Assembly (NCBI GenBank): GCA_000495415.1
Contig: AWGX01000955.1
Location: 1-6,682 of the forward strand
Reading direction: 5' to 3'
From: Smithella sp. ME-1
Lineage (GTDB): Bacteria; Desulfobacterota; Syntrophia; Syntrophales; Smithellaceae
DNA length: 6,682 bases
Part shown: piece after piece, positions 1-5,269 of the stretch
How the letters are laid out: every line of letters begins with the position of its first letter
Position numbering within the stretch: the stretch's first letter is position 1
Notes under the pieces: model-generated
What the model saw: the letters and a program-made list of their open reading frames with translations, nothing else
Told to the model about the DNA's origin: nothing
The model's database searches: none
Made by a program: the position numbers and the translations under genes

Positions 1-903
1 CTGAAGGAACTTGGTTATATGGTTTGCGCCACGGCATCTACGGGAGATGAAGCTATCAGAAACGTTAAAGAGAATAACCCTGATCTTATCCTGATGGATA
101 TTGTCTTAAAAAATAAAATGGACGGCATTGAAGCTGCCGAACAGATTACTTCGCAATTCAGTATACCTGTCATTTATCTGACTTCATATACAAATCGCGA
201 ATATATTGAACGGGCAAAACAGACAAAACCTTTTGGTTATCTGGTTAAGCCTTTCAAACAGGGGGAACTCTACGCAAATATCGAAATGGCTCTCCATAAG
301 CACAGATTGGAAAAAGAAATCAAAGAATATCTGGAGCGCCTGGTAAAATGCTATAGAGGAACAATTGAAAATGTGTCGGGGGCAATTGAATTGCGCGGAC
401 CGTACAGTCCGGGTCATCACCGGCGGGTTGCTGAATTTGCACAAGCCATAGCCGGAAAAATGGGACTTTCCGATTTTTCGATAGAGGGGACTTGTCTGGC
501 AGCATATGTTTACGACGTCGGTCTTGTGTGTATACCGCTGAGTGTAATTCAGGAATCCGGACAATTGACTGGACTTAAGCTGAATTTGTATCGCAGTTAC
601 CCTAAGATGAGTTACGAAATTTTAGAAAAAATAGACTTTCCCTGGCCTGTTGCTGATATTGTTTTGCAACATTGTGAATGTTATGACGGATCAGGATTTC
701 CTAAGGGAATAAAGAAGAATGATATTCTTATCGAAGCCAGGGTCTTGGCTGTTGCTCATGCCCTTGAAGACCTGACTTCTCACAAGTCATTCCGGAATGC
801 CTTTCCCATGAATCAGGCTCTTGATGAAATAAAATTCTGTCGTGAATCCAAATATGATCCCAATATAGTGGACATAAGTGTCAGGCTTTTTAGGGATAAA
901 TGA
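1..903 (+). CDS. Response regulator with degenerate HD-GYP domain (5'-truncated)
   Basis: The reading frame is open from base 1 and ends at TGA 901-903, so the true start lies left of the window; the ATG at 19 falls inside the receiver domain and is not a credible start. Residues count from base 1. Residues 1 to about 100 are a REC domain lacking its first strand and acidic pocket. The phospho-acceptor is Asp33 in LILMDIV, the switch Thr61 in YLTSYT, and the conserved Lys83 in YLVKPF. A helical linker leads to an HD-GYP-like domain (about 115-300). Its signatures are eroded: HDxGK reads YDVGL (171-175), the HP motif reads YP (Tyr200), HHExxDGxGYP reads HCECYDGSGFP (224-234), and VAD reads VAH (His253). 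Normal HD-GYP proteins hydrolyse c-di-GMP at a two- or three-metal centre built from these residues. I infer a phosphorylation-controlled pseudoenzyme, ligand sensor or scaffold. The fold assignment is firm; the function is not. Confidence 0.88.
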   Translation: MKELGYMVCATASTGDEAIRNVKENNPDLILMDIVLKNKMDGIEAAEQITSQFSIPVIYLTSYTNREYIERAKQTKPFGYLVKPFKQGELYANIEMALHKHRLEKEIKEYLERLVKCYRGTIENVSGAIELRGPYSPGHHRRVAEFAQAIAGKMGLSDFSIEGTCLAAYVYDVGLVCIPLSVIQESGQLTGLKLNLYRSYPKMSYEILEKIDFPWPVADIVLQHCECYDGSGFPKGIKKNDILIEARVLAVAHALEDLTSHKSFRNAFPMNQALDEIKFCRESKYDPNIVDISVRLFRDK

Positions 904-926
904 TACAAGTCGAGGGATTGAACTTG

Positions 927-958
927 CGGATATTACTGTGCTTTACTTGTAATATCCG
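927..958 (+). terminator. Hairpin downstream of the response regulator, possible weak terminator
   Basis: A perfect 10-bp inverted repeat pairs CGGATATTAC (927-936) with GTAATATCCG (949-958) around a 12-base loop. It begins 23 bases after the response-regulator stop. Only a short TTT follows, after GG, so termination would be inefficient. It could instead be an mRNA 3'-end stabiliser. The pairing is certain; the role is inferred from position. Confidence 0.35.
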
Positions 959-1018
959 GGTTTCATTAATCCCACTCCGTTTCGCTTTGGGGACAATTCT
1001 AATAACTCTACAAACTTC

Positions 1019-1043
1019 ATCCCGATAAGTCGGGATTCGTTTT
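1019..1043 (+). terminator. Candidate intrinsic terminator of the response-regulator transcript
   Basis: ATCCCGA (1019-1025) and TCGGGAT (1030-1036) form a 7-bp stem with a TAAG tetraloop. TCG and then TTTT (1040-1043) follow. Compact stem, small loop and nearby U-run are the layout of a rho-independent terminator on the + strand, although the U-run is short and offset by three bases. It lies about 115 bases beyond the response-regulator stop and ahead of the rpsF promoter region, where a transcript boundary is expected. Confidence 0.42.
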
Positions 1044-1205
1044 ACCATGGCGCTAAGCGTTTGGTATAGTTCGCCTTACGCCTTAGTGAGCCTTGATTTT
1101 TCGAAACGCAGTACACGAAAAATCTTAGAGCGAACTATCCCGCCACCTTTCGGTGGCAGGGACAAACTTTACTTCGTTTGTTTTCAGCTTGGCTCACTAT
1201 TAGCG
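1043..1205. other. Palindrome-dense intergenic element, possible structured RNA or mobile repeat
   Basis: The 415 bases between the response regulator and rpsF show no credible gene but contain many paired arms. TACCA 1043-1047 pairs with TGGTA 1062-1066. Arm A: ATAGTTCGC 1066-1074 with GCGAACTAT 1130-1138. Arm B: GATTTTTCG 1095-1103 with CGAAAAATC 1116-1124. Arm C: TAGTGAGCC 1084-1092 with GGCTCACTA 1191-1199, extended by CGC 1079-1081 with GCG 1203-1205. Arm D: GCCACC 1142-1147 with GGTGGC 1152-1157, with TCCC and GGGA flanks and a bulged A. Arm E: ACAAAC 1162-1167 with GTTTGT 1176-1181. C encloses B, D and E like a cloverleaf, while A crosses C, giving a pseudoknot or an alternative fold. 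Pairings are read directly. Whether this is a non-coding RNA, a long leader, a decayed MITE-like repeat or only DNA palindromes is unknown. Confidence 0.5.
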
Positions 1206-1222
1206 AGTCTCATTAAAAATCC

Positions 1223-1249
1223 TTGCTTTCTGCTATAGTTTGATATAAA
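1223..1249 (+). promoter_or_regulatory. Candidate sigma-70-type promoter for rpsF-rpsR
   Basis: TTGCTT (1223-1228) could be a -35 and TATAAA (1244-1249) a -10. The spacing is short at 15 bases, but TGA directly before the -10 makes an extended TGn motif that could compensate. Transcription would start near 1256, leaving a leader of about 60 bases that contains the whole rpsF regulatory hairpin. A second extended -10-like site, TGC-TATAGT (1231-1239), lies just upstream without a good -35. Only one of the two may be real. Confidence 0.4.
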
Positions 1250-1273
1250 AGCCTCACCTACTAATTTTTAAGA

Positions 1274-1312
1274 CTCCTTGCCTGTTAAATCAGGCTTTAG
1301 AGCCGAAAGGAG
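1274..1312 (+). promoter_or_regulatory. S6:S18-type autoregulatory rpsF mRNA leader
   Basis: CTCCTT (1274-1279) pairs with AAGGAG (1307-1312), the rpsF Shine-Dalgarno. Immediately inside, GCCTG (1280-1284) pairs with CAGGC (1291-1295) around the loop TTAAAT. The 5' strand is continuous, while the 3' strand has an 11-base bulge (1296-1306) containing CCG (1303-1305). Two stacked helices with a CCG-bearing 3' bulge next to the rpsF ribosome-binding site are the known architecture of the leader bound by the S6:S18 complex, which mimics its 16S rRNA site and represses translation. An alternative 4-bp hairpin, GGCT 1293-1296 with AGCC 1301-1304, would bury the CC of CCG. The pairings are seen; regulation is inferred from the family. 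Confidence 0.72.
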
Positions 1313-1318
1313 AAAATT

Positions 1319-1792
1319 TTGCAAAGATATGACGTTATAGCTATAGTTTTAGCTAATTTAAGTGACGAAGACATTACCGCATTAATCGAACGCAGCCAAA
1401 AAATCATTACCGACCGCAAAGGTGTCATAGCCAAGATAGATAAATGGGGAAAAAGACATCTTGCCTACGAAATCAAAAAACAAAAAGACGGTTATTATTT
1501 TCTTATCGACTTTGCCGGCAACGGAGCCATTGTGGCGGAAATCGAAAGAAATTATAAAATTGATGACCGCATCTTAAAGTTCATGACGGTGAAAAAAGAG
1601 GGAGCAACCACCCCCGAAGGTATTGAGCAGGAGGTTGCCGCAGCCGAAGCAAAACGCACCCAGGCCAAGGCAGAAAGCGAAGCGGTAACAGAAGGAAAAA
1701 TAATCCAACAGGCAGAGAAAGTCTCCGGAGACGCAAAACCTTCATTTAAAAAAACATATAATAGAGAAGAAATCTCGACGAAGGGGGAATAA
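1319..1792 (+). CDS. rpsF: 30S ribosomal protein S6
   Basis: S6 binds the 30S platform as a heterodimer with S18 and can repress its own operon with that partner. The protein is 157 residues. It opens with MQRYDVIAIV, matching the S6 first strand, and carries the family signature WGKRHLAYEIKK with a following GYYFLIDF strand, then RILKFMTVKK at the end of the ferredoxin-like core (about residue 95). The remaining 60 residues are an Ala/Glu/Lys-rich low-complexity tail, longer than the E. coli tail and probably disordered. The start is TTG at 1319, chosen because AAGGAG (1307-1312) lies six bases upstream, the N-terminus fits the family exactly, and no ATG is nearby. The initiation region folds into the leader described at 1274-1312. 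rpsR follows after three bases, so the two are co-transcribed. Confidence 0.97.
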   Translation: MQRYDVIAIVLANLSDEDITALIERSQKIITDRKGVIAKIDKWGKRHLAYEIKKQKDGYYFLIDFAGNGAIVAEIERNYKIDDRILKFMTVKKEGATTPEGIEQEVAAAEAKRTQAKAESEAVTEGKIIQQAEKVSGDAKPSFKKTYNREEISTKGE

Positions 1793-1795
1793 GCA

Positions 1796-2065
1796 ATGGC
1801 AATACCTAATGGAGATAAAACAAATCGATATCCCCAGAAAAAGTTTTTTCATAAAAAGAAATTCTGCCGTTTTTGCTCGGATTCTAATGTGAAAATTGAT
1901 TATAAAAATCCAATGATTCTGAATAATTTTATAACTGAACGGGGCAAGATTATGCCGCGCAGAATTACCGGTAATTGTGCCAGCCATCAGAGAGAATTGG
2001 CAGTAGCAATAAAACGCGCCAGAATGATAGCGATTATGCCTTTTGTTACCGGTGAAGGAAGATAA
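1796..2065 (+). CDS. rpsR: 30S ribosomal protein S18, zinc-binding (C+) form
   Basis: S18 is the small basic platform protein that binds 16S rRNA together with S6. This copy has 89 residues, normal for the family. The core [20 protein letters not shown] and the terminal [14 protein letters not shown] helix are diagnostic. Cys24-x2-Cys27 near the N-terminus and Cys61-x2-His64 in GNCASHQRE are the four ligands of the zinc-containing C+ paralogue; E. coli S18 has lost most of them. No second, zinc-free copy is visible in the window. The N-terminus ([22 protein letters not shown]) is extended and basic. Translation starts three bases after the rpsF stop, with an AAGGGGG ribosome-binding site (1781-1787) inside the rpsF end. 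An intrinsic terminator lies 109 bases downstream. Confidence 0.97.
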   Translation: MAIPNGDKTNRYPQKKFFHKKKFCRFCSDSNVKIDYKNPMILNNFITERGKIMPRRITGNCASHQRELAVAIKRARMIAIMPFVTGEGR

Positions 2066-2173
2066 ACTTATATCAACTAACTTGCCTGCTTCTGTTCATG
2101 AATAAATAACCGCTGGCTTTTGGTTTTTAATAAGTTTTGATTAAATCAGATCAATCCTGCATTAATTATCGAT

Positions 2174-2208
2174 GGGGTAACGTCTGTATATAGGGCGTTA
2201 CCTTTTTT
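2174..2208 (+). terminator. Intrinsic terminator after rpsF-rpsR
   Basis: GGTAACG (2176-2182) pairs with CGTTACC (2196-2202) around a 13-base loop, followed directly by TTTTTT (2203-2208). Two upstream G residues (2174-2175) can wobble with the first two U residues. This is a good rho-independent signal. It suggests that much of the rpsF-rpsR transcript ends here and that read-through or a separate promoter serves the genes beyond. The 244-base gap (2066-2309) around it is AT-rich and contains no gene. Confidence 0.75.
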
Positions 2209-2309
2209 AAAAGCAACTTCTTGCATAGATTACCGGCAATTGTTTCCGGAAAAAGGTAATTTACAAGAAAAATATTTATAAAAAATTTGCTGTTAGCAGG
2301 TTATCATCC

Positions 2310-3275
2310 TTGGAAAAATCTCGAATAACCTTTCTCGATATTTCTTTTTTAAAACTTTTATTTGTTGTTGCTGCGTTTGTTTTTGCAACAGCTTTTGTTC
2401 CTTTTGTCGGCTCTGTCCTTCTTGTTTTGCTACCCATGGTTTTATTTTTTAATGGCACGGTTAATGGCCATTTTAAGACCACCATCGCTTTTTTAATTTC
2501 TTTTTTATCACTTTTTTTTCTAGCAGCTTTATTGCATCTTGATTTGCCTGTTGTTGCAATTTTTACCATGGGCATGGCCGGTTTGTTGATTGCCCGGATT
2601 ACGTTGAAAAACGGATCGGTTGAAAAAATAATTATTTATCCGTCACTATTTATTATTGTCGCGATTTGTGTCTTTTTTATTTACGGTGGCTCGGTTCTTT
2701 CTATAAGTCCGTGGCAGTTGGTGGAAAAATATATAGCCGAGGCGGTTGAGGAAAATATAAAACTATACAGCCAGTTGCCTTTCCAGGCAGAAGATATAAA
2801 ATTTTTTAAAGATAATAAGCAGAATATTATCAAGGGTCTGGCGAGTATGTTTCCGGCAATGGTGGTTATAACGGCGGGATTAGTTGTTTGGGCGAATTTC
2901 CTTCTGGCAAAGCGAATTCTGGGTAGAGCCGGCATTATTTGGCCGCAGCTAACCACATTAGCTAGATGGAAGGCTCCGGAATTCATTGTCTGGATTTTTA
3001 TCATTACCGGCGGTCTTTTCTTTTTACAGAACAAGGACATAACCTTTTACAGCTCTAATATCTTTCTGGTGACGTGTTTTGTTTATTTACTCCAGGGTCT
3101 TGCTATCGTTAGCTTCTTTTTCCAAAGCAAAAAAGTACCTTTCTTTTTACGTTATCTTTTTTATTTTTTAATTGCAGTGCAGCAATTTCTTATGATACCT
3201 ATAGTAGCCATCGGGTTATTCGATATCTGGGTTGATTTTAGGAAATATTTTCAAAAAGATCAGGCAACTATTTGA
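2310..3275 (+). CDS. DUF2232 (YybS-like) polytopic membrane protein
   Basis: A 321-residue hydrophobic protein with about nine predicted membrane segments, roughly at residues 12-32, 33-49, 57-77, 79-96, 108-128, 178-200, 225-240, 249-272 and 278-303. The soluble stretch at about 135-175 is charged. ARWKAPEFIVW (218-228) and the C-terminal IGLFDIWVDFRK (301-312) are typical of DUF2232, a family of unknown function often encoded between rpsR and rplI. Bacillus YybS likewise lies near rplI. The start is TTG at 2310: AGCAGG (2295-2300) lies nine bases upstream, the sequence becomes hydrophobic soon after, and no ATG exists until deep inside the first membrane segments. The start is less certain than the frame. 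No catalytic motif is evident; transport or a membrane scaffold role is possible but unproven. rplI follows after 37 bases. Confidence 0.85.
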   Translation: MEKSRITFLDISFLKLLFVVAAFVFATAFVPFVGSVLLVLLPMVLFFNGTVNGHFKTTIAFLISFLSLFFLAALLHLDLPVVAIFTMGMAGLLIARITLKNGSVEKIIIYPSLFIIVAICVFFIYGGSVLSISPWQLVEKYIAEAVEENIKLYSQLPFQAEDIKFFKDNKQNIIKGLASMFPAMVVITAGLVVWANFLLAKRILGRAGIIWPQLTTLARWKAPEFIVWIFIITGGLFFLQNKDITFYSSNIFLVTCFVYLLQGLAIVSFFFQSKKVPFFLRYLFYFLIAVQQFLMIPIVAIGLFDIWVDFRKYFQKDQATI

Positions 3276-3312
3276 TATTTTCATCTTTTTTCTTACAAAA
3301 TGGAGGGTTTTC

Positions 3313-3765
3313 ATGAAAGTAATTTTGAAACAAAGCGTGCCTTCTTTAGGCAAAGCAGGAGCTTTAATTAAAGTTAATGACGGTTATGCCCGCAATTTTT
3401 TGATTCCGAAAGGTTTGGCTATCGAAGCCAATGAAAAGAATATTAAGCTGTTTGAACATGAAAAAGCAAATATCCTGAAGAAGGTGGCCAAAGAACACAA
3501 ATCCGCTCAGGATTTGGCTGATGCTCTGTCTAACGTAACAATAAAAATAGCCCGTAAAGTCGGCGACCAGGATAAAATATTCGGTTCGGTGACAATCAAG
3601 GATATAGAATCGGCGCTTAAAGAAAAGGGTTATGACGTTAACCGGAAAATGATTGTTCATGAACATGGTGAACATATAAAATCGCTGGGTGAATTCAAAA
3701 TAAAAATTAAGTTGGCAACCGATATAGAAACCGAGATCACATTAATCGTTACCGGCGAATACTAA
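3313..3765 (+). CDS. rplI: 50S ribosomal protein L9
   Basis: L9 is a two-domain 50S protein at the base of the L1 stalk that helps maintain reading frame. The length of 150 residues is standard. The N-terminal domain starts MKVILKQSVPSLGKAGALIK and contains the diagnostic NDGYARNFLIPKGLA, followed by the long connecting helix (about 42-75) and a C-terminal domain with IFGSVT and a conserved GEFKIKIKL strand. The frame is open upstream to an ATG at 3232, but those 27 extra residues do not belong to the family and overlap the preceding gene. The ATG at 3313 has GGAGGG (3302-3307) five bases upstream and is clearly the start. The final A of its TAA stop is the first base of the dnaB ATG, so the two genes are translationally coupled. 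Confidence 0.97.
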   Translation: MKVILKQSVPSLGKAGALIKVNDGYARNFLIPKGLAIEANEKNIKLFEHEKANILKKVAKEHKSAQDLADALSNVTIKIARKVGDQDKIFGSVTIKDIESALKEKGYDVNRKMIVHEHGEHIKSLGEFKIKIKLATDIETEITLIVTGEY

Positions 3766-5123
3766 TGAGAGAAATTGATCCATCTTCATATAAGATTCCA
3801 CCGCAGAATATCGAGGCCGAGCAGTCTATCCTCGGCAGTATTTTGCTGGAAAACAGCGCCATCAACGCTGTGCAGGAAATCCTGTCTCCGGGTGATTTTT
3901 ACAGTGAAGCCCACCGGAAGATTTTCAACGCTATTGTTGAACTTTCCGAGAAAAATGAGCCTGTAGATCTCATTACTTTAAGCAATGCCCTGAAAGATAA
4001 AAACCTGCTGAACGCAATAGGAGGCTCTTCGTATCTGACTTCTCTGGTAGATAATATTCCATCAGCGGCCAATGTTGCCAATTATTCCAGGATTGTTAAG
4101 GAAAAAGCAATCCTGCGCGGATTAATCGGTTCGGCAACGGAGATCATCGAAAGTTGTTTTGAACCGGGATCCGATGTTGATCAGGTTCTGGATAAAGCCG
4201 AGCACAGCATTTTTGAAATTTCTGAAAATAAAGTACGAACGTCTTTTTTCCCGATCAGAGACATTGTTAAAGACAGTTTCCGGTCGATAGAGGATCTTTA
4301 TTCCCGCAAAGAACTTATTACCGGCGTTCCTACAGGTTTTGAAAAAATCGATGATTTAACCGCCGGTTTACAGAAATCCGAATTGATAATTATCGCCGGA
4401 CGTCCCAGTATGGGCAAAACTGCATTTGCCCTGAATATAGCGTTGAACGCGGCAATGAAAGAGCAGATACCTGTCGCCGTATTTTCACTGGAAATGTCCA
4501 AGGAACAGCTTGCTTTCCGTCTGCTTTCTTCTGAAGCCAAGGTTGATGCGCAACGTTTGAGAAAAGGTTTTCTGGGAGAAACAGACTGGCCGAAATTGAC
4601 GACTGCTGCCGGCCGGCTCTCCGAAGCGCCACTTTTCATTGACGATACGCCGGCTATTACTGTTTTGGAGATGAAGGCCAAGTCACGCAGGCTGAAAGCC
4701 GATACGGGGTTGGGCTTGATCGTCGTGGACTACATTCAACTGATGCGTTCCGGCAGTTACCGCGAATCACGCGAGCAGGAAATATCGGAAATCAGCCGTT
4801 CTCTAAAAGCGTTGGCCAAAGAACTGAAAGTGCCAGTTGTTGCTCTCTCGCAGCTCAACCGCAAAGTGGAAGATCGCACGAATCGGCGTCCGCAAATGGC
4901 AGATTTAAGAGAATCAGGCGCCATTGAACAGGATGCCGACGTGATTGCTTTTATTTACCGTGATGAAGTTTATGACAGATCGGACGATAATATTAACAAA
5001 GGAATCGCGGAAATAATCGTCGCCAAGCAAAGAAACGGCCCCACCGATACCGTTAAACTTGCTTTCGTGGATAAATATACCAGTTTCGAAAATCTTGTCC
5101 GGATGGAAACTCCTGAAAATTAG
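3765..5123 (+). CDS. dnaB: Replicative DNA helicase DnaB
   Basis: DnaB is the hexameric 5'-3' helicase that unwinds DNA at the replication fork and recruits primase. The 452 residues match the family length. The N-terminal helical domain (about 10-115) starts with IPPQNIEAEQSILGSILL; the linker is about 116-180 and the RecA-like motor about 181-452. Walker A is GRPSMGKT (212-219, Lys218), the catalytic Glu is Glu243 in FSLEMS, Walker B is VVDYIQLM (320-327, Asp322), ALSQLNR (360-366) is motif H3, and KQRNGPTD (421-428) carries the arginine-finger region. RESGAIEQDADV (382-393) is conserved. No intein interrupts these motifs, although DnaB is a frequent intein host. The start overlaps the rplI stop by one base without a strong Shine-Dalgarno, suggesting coupled reinitiation. 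I see no good terminator directly after the TAG. Confidence 0.98.
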   Translation: MREIDPSSYKIPPQNIEAEQSILGSILLENSAINAVQEILSPGDFYSEAHRKIFNAIVELSEKNEPVDLITLSNALKDKNLLNAIGGSSYLTSLVDNIPSAANVANYSRIVKEKAILRGLIGSATEIIESCFEPGSDVDQVLDKAEHSIFEISENKVRTSFFPIRDIVKDSFRSIEDLYSRKELITGVPTGFEKIDDLTAGLQKSELIIIAGRPSMGKTAFALNIALNAAMKEQIPVAVFSLEMSKEQLAFRLLSSEAKVDAQRLRKGFLGETDWPKLTTAAGRLSEAPLFIDDTPAITVLEMKAKSRRLKADTGLGLIVVDYIQLMRSGSYRESREQEISEISRSLKALAKELKVPVVALSQLNRKVEDRTNRRPQMADLRESGAIEQDADVIAFIYRDEVYDRSDDNINKGIAEIIVAKQRNGPTDTVKLAFVDKYTSFENLVRMETPEN

Positions 5124-5199
5124 CATTAATTATAAATGCGATTGTCTGCCCGCTTTCAGGAGATAATTTGCGGTGGCAATCCGGTTTGGTTCTTCCTTT

Positions 5200-5257
5200 A
5201 TACCGGCAGGTCCGGCAGTCGCCAGAGTAAATAGCCGGTATTCATTTGTAATATAAT
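5200..5257. promoter_or_regulatory. Inverted repeat and -10-like box upstream of the MFS gene
   Basis: ATACCGGC (5200-5207) and GCCGGTAT (5234-5241) form a perfect 8-bp inverted repeat separated by 26 bases. Between them CCGGCAG occurs twice in tandem (5203-5209 and 5212-5218, GT between). A perfect TATAAT follows at 5252-5257 but has no convincing -35, and a start from it would leave a leader of only about six bases. The arrangement could be an operator plus promoter, or a loose hairpin closing the dnaB transcript. The role is uncertain; only the repeats are directly seen. Confidence 0.3.
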
Positions 5258-5269
5258 ACAGGTATTTTT

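Noticed and set aside
963..1216. TCATTAA at 963-969 and 1210-1216 as a possible target-site duplication around the palindrome cluster.
   Set aside because: A 7-base AT-rich match over 250 bases is easily chance, and neither copy coincides with the end of an inverted repeat.
1047..1238. A 63-codon + strand open frame in the response regulator-rpsF gap.
   Set aside because: It has no ribosome-binding site, runs through several perfect palindromic arms, and resembles no protein family I know; pairing constraints explain the sequence better.
2276..2575. A lysine-rich minus-strand open frame opposite the DUF2232 gene.
   Set aside because: It is the shadow of T-rich membrane-protein codons on the + strand; composition is biased and no start signal is seen.
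3232..3312. Extended N-terminus for L9 from the ATG at 3232.
   Set aside because: The extra 27 residues overlap the DUF2232 gene and are not part of L9; the ATG at 3313 has a strong GGAGGG site and the canonical MKVIL start.
4298..4681. Minus-strand open frames opposite dnaB.
   Set aside because: They lie wholly within a highly conserved DnaB coding region and carry no recognisable domain.
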